Source: Modestobacter marinus
GTDB lineage: Bacteria > Actinomycetota > Actinomycetes > Mycobacteriales > Geodermatophilaceae
Length of the DNA stretch: 64,000 bases
Assembly (NCBI RefSeq): GCF_019799945.1
Contig: NZ_JABGCH010000009.1
Span: 98,458-162,457 of the forward strand
Reading direction: 5' to 3'
Part shown: piece after piece, positions 43,726 to 52,704 of the stretch
Layout of the letters: every line of letters begins with the position of its first letter
How positions within the stretch are numbered: position 1 is the stretch's first letter
Notes under the pieces: generated by a model
The model's input: only the letters and a program-made list of their open reading frames with translations
Told to the model about the DNA's origin: nothing
The model's database searches: none
Made by a program: the position numbers and the translations under genes

Positions 43726-44999
43726 CGGCCCGGCGGGTCGGCGACGCCGGGGCGAGCGGCCGAGGCGAGCGCCGCGTCGGCACCGTTCTCGCTGTCCGTG
43801 CGGCGCTGGGGTCCGCCGTACCAGTCCAGGCACACCATGGTGGCGTCGTCGCGGAGATCTCCTCCGGTCGCGTGCATCACGGCCGCGCCCAGCTCGTGGA
43901 CCACCTCCCGGGGGTGCAGGTCCTGGGTGGCGACGAGGGCGGCCGCCACGTCGAGGGAGCCTGCGTTGCGTTCCTGCATCCCGTCGGTGAGGAGGACGAT
44001 CCGGTCCCCGGGGTCGAGGGAGAGGCGCTGCAGCCGGAACGACTTCCGCGGCACCACCCCGAACGGCGGTTCGATGCCCAGCTCGATCTCCTCCGCCCGG
44101 CCATGGCGCAGCCGGAACGGAAAAGGATGACCGGCGTTGACGACCGCGGCCGTGCGGGTCGCGAGATCGATCCGGACGAGCTGTCCCGTGACGAACTGAC
44201 CCGCCGGCGCGTTGTCGGCCAGGGCGTCGTTGGCGTACCTGGCCTGCGCACCGAGGTCCAGTCCTTTCCGCCGGGCGTTGCGCAACCCCCCGACGAACAA
44301 CGTGGCCAGCAGGGCAGCGTCGACCTCATGGCCGACGGCATCGGTGATCGACACGTGGAGCGAGTCGCGGTTGAGCGTGTAGTCGAAGGTGTCGCCGCCC
44401 ACCGAGGCGGCGGGTTCCAGCCAGCCGGCGAGGGTGAACTGCCCTGCCTCACAGGTGTAGGCGGCCGGGAGGAGGCGACGCTGGATCTCGGCGGCCAGGG
44501 AGAACGGCGTGGTGCGCTGTCCCCACTCGAACACGTCGGTGTACCGGCGGGCGGCGATGACGACGTAGGCGAGGGCATGGGCGGCGCCGGCGATGTCTGC
44601 GATCACCCTCGCGGAGGGGTGGGTCGGCAGGACGAGTTCCAGCAGTCCGATCGCGTCCCCCCGGTCCGTGACCGGAACGGTCAACCGCGCCCCGTCGGCG
44701 AGGGCCTGCACGTCGACCTCCTGCGTCCGCAGCACGCGCTCGTACACGGTGCCGTGCAGCGTCACCGTCTCCGCATGGGCGCCCTCCTGCGTCCGTGCTC
44801 CCTCGGTGCGGGATGCCGTCGACGTGAGACGGACGACGGCGCGACCGCTGAAGTCGGCGATCAGGAAGGTGAGCTCACGCGCCCCGGTCATCCCCGCGAG
44901 CGCCTCGGCCGCGGCCTCCACTGCCTGGATCGGCGCCGTTCCCTCGATCCGGTCGAGCAGCGTGCCGACGTCCAAGCCGGTGGCGGGCGTGGTCGGCAT
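43722..44999 (-). CDS. PP2C-type SpoIIE/RsbU serine phosphatase with GAF-like sensor
   Basis: A 425-residue phosphatase. Residues 1-150 are GAF-like (VGTLLDRIEGTAPIQAVEAA, DAIGLLELVLPTHP). The SpoIIE catalytic part begins near 165 (LAAEIQRRLLPAAY), with ASVGGDTFDY, HVSITDAVGHEVDAALLATL, VNAGHPFPFRLRHG, RIVLLTDGMQERN and GDLRDDATMVCL carrying the metal Asp residues. Such enzymes dephosphorylate anti-anti-sigma factors in general stress pathways. It lies downstream of two GAF-ANTAR genes, and no anti-sigma or STAS gene is next to it. Confidence 0.92.
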   Translation of the reverse strand: MPTTPATGLDVGTLLDRIEGTAPIQAVEAAAEALAGMTGARELTFLIADFSGRAVVRLTSTASRTEGARTQEGAHAETVTLHGTVYERVLRTQEVDVQALADGARLTVPVTDRGDAIGLLELVLPTHPSARVIADIAGAAHALAYVVIAARRYTDVFEWGQRTTPFSLAAEIQRRLLPAAYTCEAGQFTLAGWLEPAASVGGDTFDYTLNRDSLHVSITDAVGHEVDAALLATLFVGGLRNARRKGLDLGAQARYANDALADNAPAGQFVTGQLVRIDLATRTAAVVNAGHPFPFRLRHGRAEEIELGIEPPFGVVPRKSFRLQRLSLDPGDRIVLLTDGMQERNAGSLDVAAALVATQDLHPREVVHELGAAVMHATGGDLRDDATMVCLDWYGGPQRRTDSENGADAALASAARPGVADPPGR

Positions 45000-45348
45000 G
45001 GGCAGACTCTAGGCGGCGCGTCCGCGGCTGCCCCATGCGCGCGAGCAACCCGCCCCGGGCGTCGCAGGGAGCAGAGGACTGCCGCCGGTCGCGCTCGACC
45101 TGGGTCGTGGGCACACTCGCCGGATGCGGCGGTGGCGGGCGATCCCGGGGGAGCTCCCGGTCCCGCGTGGCGGGGAGTCCGGTGTCGTCCATGACCGGCT
45201 GGGCCCGTGGCCGCCCCGCGGTCTGGGGTGCGGACGGTCACGCAGGCGCAGCCGACGTGTCGGCCGTCGCCCCGACCGGGTGAGACCGCGGCGGACGACC
45301 GCGCGCCCACCTCGCCACCCCGGCAGCGGGGGCACGACCGCGCCGCGC
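45000..45348. other. Intergenic stretch without a recognisable gene
   Basis: About 350 bases between the SpoIIE-type phosphatase start and the stop of the gene at 45349. Frames here are arginine-rich shadows with no ribosome binding site. It must contain the phosphatase promoter, but no clear box is visible. Confidence 0.5.
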
Positions 45349-45702
45349 TCAGGTGGGGTCGGCAGCGGGCGGCTCGGAACCGGTCCGGGGATCCGGTGGC
45401 CGGCCGTCGAGGAACGCGTCGATGATCCGGCTGAGCCGCTCGTCGCCGGCGTGGTCGAGCGCAGGCGACGACAGCGAGATGCGGTAGGAGCGGTAGCCGT
45501 CCTCCAGGGCCTCGTTGAGGGTCTGGGCGAGGACGTCCTGCTGGAAGGCCTCCAGCGGCACCAGTCCCTGCAGGAAGCCGTCGACGTCGAAGGCGTCCCC
45601 CGTGCCACCGAGAGCCACGTAGCGCAGCCACAGGTCCTGCACGGAGAGCTCCGCGCGGACCCGGGCGGCGTCCATGCGCCGGTGTCGCTCATCGCTGGTC
45701 AT
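45349..45702 (-). CDS. Small hypothetical protein in the ANTAR cluster
   Basis: 117 residues, soluble and helical: TSDERHRRMDAARVRAELSV, QDLWLRYVALGGTGDAFDVD, FLQGLVPLEAFQQDVLAQTL and DERLSRIIDAFLDGRPP. The ATG at 45702 is 14 bases after the ANTAR gene stop, with GTG 45708 as alternative, so it belongs to the same transcript. It is often seen with GAF-ANTAR genes in related genomes to my recollection, but I cannot name a family. Confidence 0.75.
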   Translation of the reverse strand: MTSDERHRRMDAARVRAELSVQDLWLRYVALGGTGDAFDVDGFLQGLVPLEAFQQDVLAQTLNEALEDGYRSYRISLSSPALDHAGDERLSRIIDAFLDGRPPDPRTGSEPPAADPT

Positions 45703-45715
45703 GGTCACCGATCGG

Positions 45716-46492
45716 TCAGCCGCTGGCAGGACGGGCGTTGCGGGCGGCCACCGCCGACACGAGGGCGCGGGCCACGTCCAGCACGGGGCGGTCGGACTTC
45801 CGCGCGGCGGTGGCGAGGGTGTCGAACGCCTCCTGCTCGCTGGCCGCGCCCTGGGCGAGCAGCACACCGGTGGCCCGCGCGACGGCGTCCCGGCTGGCCA
45901 GTGCCTCGGTCAGCTGCCGGCTGAGCCGGCGGGCCTCCTGCAGGCTCTGGGAATTGGCCAGCAGGATCGCGGCCTGTGCGGCGAGCAGGCGCATGATGTG
46001 CTCGTCGTGCGGGCCGTAGTTCATTGGGCGCTCGCAGTAGACCTTCATCGCGCCGATCGACTCGTTCCCCACCAGCAGCGGTGCGCTCAGCACCGAGCGC
46101 ACGCCCAGCAGGCTGACCGCCTCGTTCCACCGCGGCCAGCGGCCGTCGGTGGTGGTGTCGTCGATCCGCACCACCTCCCCGGTGCGCCAGGCGGTCAGGC
46201 AGGGCCCTTCGTCGAACTCGTACTGCAGGGCGTCGGCCTCCTCGGTGGCGGAGTTCGACGCGGCGCGGGAGCGTGTGCCGTGCTCGTCGACGACGGTGAC
46301 CGCGGCTCCCAGCGTGCCCGCGGTGGCGGTCGCAGCGAGGCTGGTCACCAGCTGCAGGGCGGTGTCGACGGTCTCCCGGGACAGCACCAGCCCGGCCATC
46401 TGGCTCAGGGCCGTGCCCAGGTCCACCGGAGGGACCGGGGTCAGCTGCTCGGCGTGGGCCGGTGTGGGGTTGCCGGCGGCGGGGTCGGTCAT
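45716..46492 (-). CDS. GAF and ANTAR domain-containing antiterminator
   Basis: A 258-residue protein. A GAF domain occupies about 25-175 (TVVDEHGTRSRAASNSATEE, DEGPCLTAWRTGEVVRIDD, GVRSVLSAPLLVGNESIGAM). The C-terminal ANTAR RNA-binding helices are about 185-245 (ALASRDAVARATGVLLAQGA, QEAFDTLATAARKSDRPVLD). ANTAR proteins bind dual-hairpin RNA to prevent termination. Its ATG overlaps the stop of the upstream ANTAR gene (ATGA). Phosphate-free sensing through GAF is likely, ligand unknown. Confidence 0.92.
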   Translation of the reverse strand: MTDPAAGNPTPAHAEQLTPVPPVDLGTALSQMAGLVLSRETVDTALQLVTSLAATATAGTLGAAVTVVDEHGTRSRAASNSATEEADALQYEFDEGPCLTAWRTGEVVRIDDTTTDGRWPRWNEAVSLLGVRSVLSAPLLVGNESIGAMKVYCERPMNYGPHDEHIMRLLAAQAAILLANSQSLQEARRLSRQLTEALASRDAVARATGVLLAQGAASEQEAFDTLATAARKSDRPVLDVARALVSAVAARNARPASG

Positions 46493-47319
46493 CCGGGGTG
46501 CCTCCAGCGCGGGTCGCGCTCCTCGGGGTGGCGGGTGGCTCTGCTCACCACGGGGCCGATGCGGTCAGGCCGCCGGGTGTCCACTTGCCGGTCCGAGGGC
46601 GTGGAGGTCAGCTCGCCGGTGAGCACCAGGTCCTCGGCGACGTCGCGCACCTTGCGGTTGGTGCGCATCGAGGCGTCGGCCAGCAGCCGGAAGGACTGGT
46701 CGGCGGTCAGCTTGTGCCGCTCCATCAGGATACCTTTGGCCTGCTCGATGACCGACCGGAACTCCATGGCCCTCCTCAGGTTCTCCGCGAGGTCCCGCGC
46801 GTCCTGAAGGGCGTCCATGTTGGTCAGCGCGGCCCCGGCGTAGGTGGCGAACTCGACCAGCGCGGACCGGTCGCCGTCGGTGAAGGCCTGTGCCGTGCGC
46901 GCGTAGACGTTCAGCGCCGCCGTCAGGTGCGCTGCGGGCACCGGCGCGGCGAGCGCGCTGAGCGCCCCTCGTGCGAGGAGGGTCGGCACGTACTCGGGCC
47001 ACCGGTCCTCGCTGCGGGCGTCGGTGATCTCGGTGGTCAGGCCGCCGACCGCGGCCTCCAGGCAGGGGCCGCAGCCCCGTTCGTACTGGGTCTCGTCGAG
47101 CTCCTCGGCCAGTCGGCCGGTGAAGGCCGCGGTGGTCGGGTGCTCCCCGCGCACCAGCGTGATCGACACCTCGACGCCCGCCGGCATGGCCTGCTGGACC
47201 AGGTCGACGATCCGCTGCAGCACCGACGGCGTGGTGTGCTCGGACAGCAGCAGCCGGCCGAGTTCGTCCAGCGCCGCTCGCGTGCGCGGCAGGCTCGAAG
47301 GGTTCGCGGGATCGGTCAC
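46489..47319 (-). CDS. GAF and ANTAR domain-containing antiterminator
   Basis: A 276-residue paralogue of the next gene. GAF at about 10-165 (ALDELGRLLLSEHTTPSVLQ, YERGCGPCLEAAVGGLTTEI, ALSALAAPVPAAHLTAALNV); ANTAR at about 185-240 with the classic RSVIEQAKGILMERHKLTAD and AFRLL-like QSFRLLADASMRTNRKVRDV. GTG 47319 follows GAGAGGACC. It is the first gene of the coupled pair. The 214 bases upstream should hold the cluster promoter. A tail of 35 residues after ANTAR is basic and disordered. Confidence 0.92.
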   Translation of the reverse strand: MTDPANPSSLPRTRAALDELGRLLLSEHTTPSVLQRIVDLVQQAMPAGVEVSITLVRGEHPTTAAFTGRLAEELDETQYERGCGPCLEAAVGGLTTEITDARSEDRWPEYVPTLLARGALSALAAPVPAAHLTAALNVYARTAQAFTDGDRSALVEFATYAGAALTNMDALQDARDLAENLRRAMEFRSVIEQAKGILMERHKLTADQSFRLLADASMRTNRKVRDVAEDLVLTGELTSTPSDRQVDTRRPDRIGPVVSRATRHPEERDPRWRHPG

Positions 47320-47533
47320 CCGCCTGGTCCTCTCGGCTCGTCCCGGCCGGCCGCGGGAGCGCGCTCCGCCCGGCACGGGCGGAGCCCACCCCTGGCTCAG
47401 GTGGCACGGTCGACGAGCGCCGCCGGTCACCCTGCTGTCGCGCAATGCCCGGCGGGGCACGATCAACGGTACGCGGCCTTCCGGGCGGTGGTGCGCCTCC
47501 TCGGCGACCCTGGTGTGCTCGGCCGAGCGCCGG

Positions 47534-48169
47534 TCACCTGGACTCGGGCTGGCTGAGGAACGCCACCACCGCATCCGCGACCGTGTCCAGGTCGCGGGCG
47601 TCGGGCAGGTGGTAGGCGCCCTCCAGCGCCACGAACCGCGCGTCCGGCAACCCGGCGGCGAGCTGCTGCCCGCCCCGGAACGGGATGAGTCGGTCGGCCC
47701 GGTAGTGCAGCACCAGCGCGGGCGCACGCACCTGCGACAGCTGCGCGGAGACGTCCGCGGAGTAGACGGCGGCGAGGTAGTCGGCCGCCGTCGTCGGGTC
47801 GGCCGAGTCGCGCAGGACGCCGGCGAGGAGGCGCGATGCCTCGTCGCCGGCTCCGGGTCGGAAGAGCCCGGCGAGCATGGTCGTGCCGAGGCGCGGGTGG
47901 GAGCGTACGAGTCCGACGGCGGCGTCCCGCAGCTCTGTGCTCGGAAAGGTCGCCGGTCCGTCGGCGTAGGTGCCCATCAACACCAGGCGGTGGACGAGAT
48001 CCGGGCGGCGCGCGGCCAGCGCGATGGCGATCGGCCCGGCCTGGGAGATCTCGAGGACCGACGCGCGGCCGGTGTGCTCGAGCACGGCCTCCAGCTCGGC
48101 GGTGCTGGCATCGAGCCCGTGGTCGGGTACGGCCGGGCCGCGGGAGAGGCCGGTGCGGCCGATCCTCAT
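47534..48169 (-). pseudogene. N-terminally truncated alpha/beta hydrolase
   Basis: 211 residues resembling the hydrolases linked to adenylate cyclases and LuxR regulators, but the first 60-80 residues (HG oxyanion strand) are missing: the frame begins at IGRTGLSRGPAVPDHG, equivalent to the mid-domain DRRGTGLSDRP. The nucleophile elbow reads LEISQAGPIAIALAARR, where two normally Gly positions are Glu and Ala. Asp (YRADRLIPF) and His (GAYHLPDA) remain. It lies next to the truncated oxidoreductase relic, so decay is likelier than an unusual full-length protein. Confidence 0.65.
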
Positions 48170-48301
48170 CGCCGACCGGTGGGGCAGCCGTCCAGTGGTG
48201 TCCGCTCGGTGGCGTGTGAGGAGATGGCTGCAACGATCGCCGACTGCACCGGACGCTGACCACGGGCCGCCTGCCTCACCGCACGACCGGAGCGTTCAGC
48301 C

Positions 48302-48450
48302 ATGGACGACATCTACGACCTGCTGGTGATCGGCGGGGGTCCGGCGGGGAAGGTCGCGGCCGAGCTGCGGCGTCCTTCGGTCGCCGGGTCCCGGTGGTCG
48401 AGCGGAGCAACTCCGGCGGGGTGGTGACGACCACCACCACCGCGGCCACA
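48302..48450 (+). pseudogene. N-terminal relic of a soluble pyridine nucleotide transhydrogenase / flavoprotein
   Basis: ATG 48302 opens MDDIYDLLVIGGGPAGKVAA, a perfect FAD dinucleotide start. After about 22 codons the frame must shift to continue ASFGRRVPVVERSNSGGVVT, which is typical of SthA-like NAD(P) transhydrogenases, and soon after similarity ends. Only about 45 of some 470 codons remain, with at least one frameshift. It ends against the LAL regulator gene. Confidence 0.7.
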
Positions 48451-48505
48451 CCGCGCTCAGCGGTCGCCCCCGGCCAGCCGCGTCACCAACCTCAGGGCAG
48501 TACAC

Positions 48506-51295
48506 CTAGCGGCCGGAGACGGCGAACGCTCCGTGGACGCCGGCGGCGTCGTCGACGATGCGGCGGGCGAGCTGGGTGCGAGAGGTCACCCCGAGCTTTC
48601 GGAAGACCTTGCGCAGGTGGTACTCCACGGTGCTCGGGCTGATGAACAGCTGGGCGGCGATGTCCCGGTTGGCGTCTCCTCTGCTCACCAGAGCGGCGAT
48701 GTGCGCCTCCTGCGGGGTGAGCTTCTCCGGGGCACCGGGCTCGCGCCGCTGAGCGCGCTCGCCCGTGGCCCTCAGCTCGGCGCCCGCCCGTTCGGCGAAG
48801 GCCGCCAGGCCCATGCGGTCGAACATGTCGTGTGCCGTGCGCAGCTGCTCACGTGCTTCCCGCCGTTGCCGTTGTCGGCGCAGCCACTCGCCGAAGAGGA
48901 GGTGGGTCCGCGCGAGCTGAGGAGCCAGCGACGTGCGGCTGATCAGGTCGAGTCCCTCCAGGTACTGCTCCCGGGCCTCCCCCGGGGCGGCCAGCAGCGC
49001 CCGAGAGCGGGCGAGCAGCCCCAGGGCCAGGGCGGTGCCGGTCGCGGTGGCGCGTTCCTCCAGTCGCTCGAGCGCACGCTCCGCCAGGTCTCGCTGGTCG
49101 GCGCGGACGGCGGCCTCCACGAGGTCGGGCAGCGCCTGGGTGCCCACGAGCGGCGTGTCATCGATGTATGCCGGTTCCAGGCATGCCACGGCGGGGCCGT
49201 AGTTGCCGAGACTGATCTCTAGTACGCCCGTGAAGTACGCGGCCATGGCCATCTCGCCGGCGGCGCCTCTGGCGGGGGCCTCCAGTGCGACGGCGGCCGC
49301 AGTTGCCCGCGTCTCCGCCTCGCTGCCGCTCATGGCGAGGGTGAGCAGCGTGTGGGCACCCGTGGGAGGCACGATGCCGGGGTTGTGGGTCGCCACGGCA
49401 AGCTCGTGTGCCTCGTCCTCGGCGGCCCGGGCCGCGGCCAGTCGCCCGGCGGGCCCGTCGACGACGGCGCTGCGGAAGGCGAGTGCGGCCGCCAGCTTGG
49501 TCAGCGCGCCCCTCCCGCGGGCCTGGTTGATCCAGTCGGTGGTCAGACGCTCCACCGATGAGTCGTCCAGCAGATCGCTGGCGATGATGGCGGCCAGCAT
49601 GAGCCGCCGGAGGGCGGCATCGGGATCCACGTCTTCTGCCTGGAACGCCTGGACCGCTTGCTGCAACATCGGCACGGCCTTCGCGTAACCCTCTGTCACC
49701 CGCGCGGTGCAACCCTGCAGCAGCAGGTTGGCGGCCGAGTCCGGCGGGTCTGCCGTGGACAGCAGGCCGCGGGCCGTCCGGGTGATGCCGTGCAGGAGCG
49801 TGGTGTTGCGTGCCCACCCGGCGAACACGGCGGCCTCCAGCGCGGAGAGCAGCGCATCCCGCGCGGCGGTCGGGTCGAGCGGCCGCAGGCGTTCAGCCGC
49901 GTCGACGAGCGCGGAGGCAGACTCGAACACATACCCGGTCGCGAACTCGATCTCGCCCTGCAGTCGAGTGGCCTGGGCGGTGTACCAGGTGTCCTGAAGT
50001 CCGGGTCGCGCCTCGGCGAGCATGGAGCGCGCCGGCTCGAGGGCCCCCGCGAGCAGGTGAGCGTCCGCCGCCGCCAGCCGCCGTCCGGCCCGCCGCTGCC
50101 TGCCAGGGGTCAGCACCGCCGCCCGCTCCAGAAGCATCGCGGCGGCGGCGTAGCCCCCACGATTGCCGGCGCGTTCGGCAGCGGTCTGCAACTCGGCCGC
50201 GGCTCGTTCGTCCGGACCGGCCGCGGCCGCGGACAGATGCCAGGCGCGGGCATCGGCGTCGAGGTCGGGGTCGCAGGCCTCCGCCAACACCCGATGGGCC
50301 TGCCGGCGCTGGGCTGGGGTCGCGGCGTGATAGACCGCCGAGCGCACCAGCGGGCGGGTGAACCGCACGTCCGGCCAGAAGGTCACCAGGCCAGCGGCCT
50401 CGGCGGGCGCCGCAGCGGACCCCGGGATGCAGAGCGCGGCGGCCGCCTCCCACAGCCGAGCCCCCCGGCCCGGCCGGTCCGCTGCGGCCAGCAGCAACAG
50501 TGTCTGCGTGACGTCGGGCAGGTCTCGCACGCGCCGCACGAACAACCGGTCGAGAAGGGGCCCCACCGGCAGCGGCTCGGGCAGCGGCTCGCGACCTTCC
50601 AGCTGGTCGTCTGTCAGCTCGCGGGCGGACTCCACGATGGCGAGCGGGTTGCCACCAGTCTCGGCGACGACCCGCTCGGCCACGCGCGCGTCGATCGGCC
50701 GGCCGGTCGAGGTCTTGAGCAGCTCGTGGGCGTCCGGCGCCGGCAACCCCGTGATCCGAAGGCTCGGCAGGGCCTGCAGGCGTGCGCTCGGTTCCGTGGT
50801 CTCGCGGATGGCGAACACCATGCCGACACGGTCGGCGAGCAGCCGGCGTGCCGCGAAACTGAGGATGTCGGCGGACTCCTCGTCCAGCCACTGTGCGTCG
50901 TCGATCACGCACAGGACCGGCCGTTCCTCAGCGGCGTCGGACAGCAGGGTCAACACGGCCAGGCCGACCAGGAACGGATCGATCCGCCCACCGCTCATCG
51001 ATCCGAAGGCGACCCCGAGCGCCCGCCGCTGCGGCTCGGGTAGTCGGTCCATCAGCCCTTGGAGAGGCAGGAGCAACTGGTGGACGGCGGCGAAGCCGAG
51101 GCTCTGCTCCGACTCGACCGCCGCCGTGCGGACGATGCGCAGCTCGGCGGCGCTCGCGACGGCGTACTCCAGCAGCGCCGACTTCCCGACACCCGGCTCA
51201 CCCCGCAATACCAGCACCCTGCTCATGCCGGCGCGCACGCTGTCGAGCAGCTCGTGCACCGCCTGCTTCTCGGCGCGGCGGTCGATCAACCGCAT
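48506..51295 (-). CDS. LAL-type large ATP-binding LuxR regulator
   Basis: A 929-residue transcription regulator. Walker A is RGEPGVGKSALLEYA (about 34), Walker B CVIDDAQWLDEESADI (about 135), then FAIRETTEPSARLQALPSL and the AAA/STAND segment PLAIVESARELTDDQLEGRE. The middle 500 residues are helical repeats of TPR type. The C-terminal LuxR HTH is at about 865-925 (LTPQEAHIAALVSRGDANRD, LFISPSTVEYHLRKVFRKLG). ATG 51295 is the usual MRLIDR start; there is no strong ribosome binding site. No metabolic target is adjacent. A decayed paralogue lies at 56950-57240. Confidence 0.92.
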   Translation of the reverse strand: MRLIDRRAEKQAVHELLDSVRAGMSRVLVLRGEPGVGKSALLEYAVASAAELRIVRTAAVESEQSLGFAAVHQLLLPLQGLMDRLPEPQRRALGVAFGSMSGGRIDPFLVGLAVLTLLSDAAEERPVLCVIDDAQWLDEESADILSFAARRLLADRVGMVFAIRETTEPSARLQALPSLRITGLPAPDAHELLKTSTGRPIDARVAERVVAETGGNPLAIVESARELTDDQLEGREPLPEPLPVGPLLDRLFVRRVRDLPDVTQTLLLLAAADRPGRGARLWEAAAALCIPGSAAAPAEAAGLVTFWPDVRFTRPLVRSAVYHAATPAQRRQAHRVLAEACDPDLDADARAWHLSAAAAGPDERAAAELQTAAERAGNRGGYAAAAMLLERAAVLTPGRQRRAGRRLAAADAHLLAGALEPARSMLAEARPGLQDTWYTAQATRLQGEIEFATGYVFESASALVDAAERLRPLDPTAARDALLSALEAAVFAGWARNTTLLHGITRTARGLLSTADPPDSAANLLLQGCTARVTEGYAKAVPMLQQAVQAFQAEDVDPDAALRRLMLAAIIASDLLDDSSVERLTTDWINQARGRGALTKLAAALAFRSAVVDGPAGRLAAARAAEDEAHELAVATHNPGIVPPTGAHTLLTLAMSGSEAETRATAAAVALEAPARGAAGEMAMAAYFTGVLEISLGNYGPAVACLEPAYIDDTPLVGTQALPDLVEAAVRADQRDLAERALERLEERATATGTALALGLLARSRALLAAPGEAREQYLEGLDLISRTSLAPQLARTHLLFGEWLRRQRQRREAREQLRTAHDMFDRMGLAAFAERAGAELRATGERAQRREPGAPEKLTPQEAHIAALVSRGDANRDIAAQLFISPSTVEYHLRKVFRKLGVTSRTQLARRIVDDAAGVHGAFAVSGR

Positions 51296-51736
51296 ACGTC
51301 GAAGGTAGTGCAGGGCCGTCCACGTGCGGCAGGCCGTCGTCGCGGTGAGCACACCGCACCGGTCAGGCGCGGCCCCGGACCGAAGGCTCCCGGACGCCGA
51401 CGACCGCGACGACGCTCTTCGCCGGCGGGTCACCGACCGACCGGCGTCTGGTCGTCGCGTGCCGCGGTCCTCCTGGGGAGCGTTGGCCGCTCCGTCGCGT
51501 AGGCCCTGATGGCCAGGGTGGCGAGGGCTCCTGCAAGCTGGCGACGCAACGGCGCCGGAAGAGCGTGCGGGGGCTGAGCGCCCTGGCAGGGCCTGAAGCA
51601 GCGGAGAGGACGGCGGGTCAGCAGGGCGGATTCCGTCCCATCGGTCCCATGTGTCCTATAGATCCGTTTCACGGGTGGGCAGCCGAGAACGTCGGAGGGG
51701 CGTGGTCAGTTGAGCCGCCGGGCGCAACCTTGCGCG

Positions 51737-51871
51737 ATGGCAGAGAAGTACGGCAAGACCAAGGTCGCTGACGACTTCGTGATCTCGGACCACGCGGTGG
51801 GCATCACGCTCCACGGGTCAGGGTTGGCTCGGCAAGCTGATCGACCCCTCGCGCGTGATCGGTTCCTGTGA
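51737..51871 (+). CDS. Possible small ORF in degenerate region
   Basis: ATG 51737 opens 44 codons, beginning MAEKYGKTKVADDFVISDHA. The first 28 codons favour G/C at the third position; the rest do not. No family is recognised and no ribosome binding site is clear. It may be the start of a broken gene. Confidence 0.25.
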   Translation: MAEKYGKTKVADDFVISDHAVGITLHGSGLARQADRPLARDRFL

Positions 51872-52569
51872 TGCGGAGCTGATCAACGTAGCTCCCTAAC
51901 GGCGCCCGTGCGACCAGCTGGTCGGGGCAGCTCGACGGGCCGTCCGGCTGCGATGCCCGCGGCGAGTTCCTGTAGTGCCGGGGAGACAGGCGCACGCCCA
52001 GCGGCGAGAGGGAGTTGCCGCAGCACACGCTGCACCTGCGCGGTGGGCCGGTCTCGCTGGTCACGGGGGAGCGCACGAAGCACAGCCTGGGCGTAGCCGC
52101 GTCACTGTTGTTTCGCCTGGCGGCCCAGGCTGGCGCGCCGCGTTCCCTGTTGGCTGCGGGGCATCGCTGTACGGGCCCGGCCGGGCGTGCCGCCCGTCCC
52201 GACAAGCGAGGTCAACCCCCGCTACAGCGAGGGTAGGCGCGCAGCTCAGCCGGACTGCCCGGTGATCACCCGACACGGCCACCGCCCCCGCCGGGCACCG
52301 TGGCGGGCGGACTTCGGGCCGGAGTGGAGTCGCCTCCCGATCGCCCGGTGAGGCCGCCGAGAGGGAAGCTCGACGGGTGCTGCGCGAGGACGCAAGGCCG
52401 GACGGCAGGAGATGCGAGAGGCTCGCTCGGCCAAGCTCAAACAGGAGCTCGGCCTGGAGGACGACGAGTAGGTCGTCGTCGAACCGTTCCCGGCGCTCGC
52501 GCCGTCTTGCCCCGTTCAGCCCCTGCACCTGGGCTGGTTCGCACGCCCCGCCATGCCGCGCTTCTGCGT

Positions 52570-52660
52570 CCGCAGTGGTTCATCTGGACGGCCACGTGGT
52601 CGGCGCCGGTGTCGAGGCGCTCGCCCACGCGGGCGAGGATCGATCCATGATCATCCTGTC
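52570..52660 (-). pseudogene. C-terminal relic of a luciferase-like monooxygenase (1 of 3)
   Basis: In one minus-strand frame the peptide GSILARVGERLDTGADHVAV followed by QMNHC matches the end of F420- or flavin-dependent luciferase-like oxidoreductases, where a phrase such as ARVREHLDAGADHVCVQ is typical. The remainder of the gene is absent. A similar relic is at 58516-58666. Confidence 0.5.
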
Positions 52661-52704
52661 CTGGTGCCTCGGAGACAGGCCCCGGCCGCCTTGATGACGG
52701 GTGC

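Larger units (their letters stand above)
51296..52704. other. 1.4-kb stretch of apparent gene remnants, no intact gene recognised
   Basis: Codon-position bias flips between frames every 50-150 bases, as expected of decayed genes. Pieces that look coding are a plus-strand tail ending AGRQEMREARSAKLKQELGL (about 52390-52470), a minus-strand piece at about 51880-52075 with TGPPRRCSVCCGNSLSPLGV, and a luciferase-like relic at 52570-52660. Base composition is less GC-rich than in the backbone. I see no intact gene, no tRNA and no clean inverted repeat. Confidence 0.5.

Noticed and set aside
51430-51672. Minus-strand frame beginning MKRIYRTHGTDG
   Set aside because: No family, weak codon bias and no ribosome binding site; treated as part of the degenerate region.
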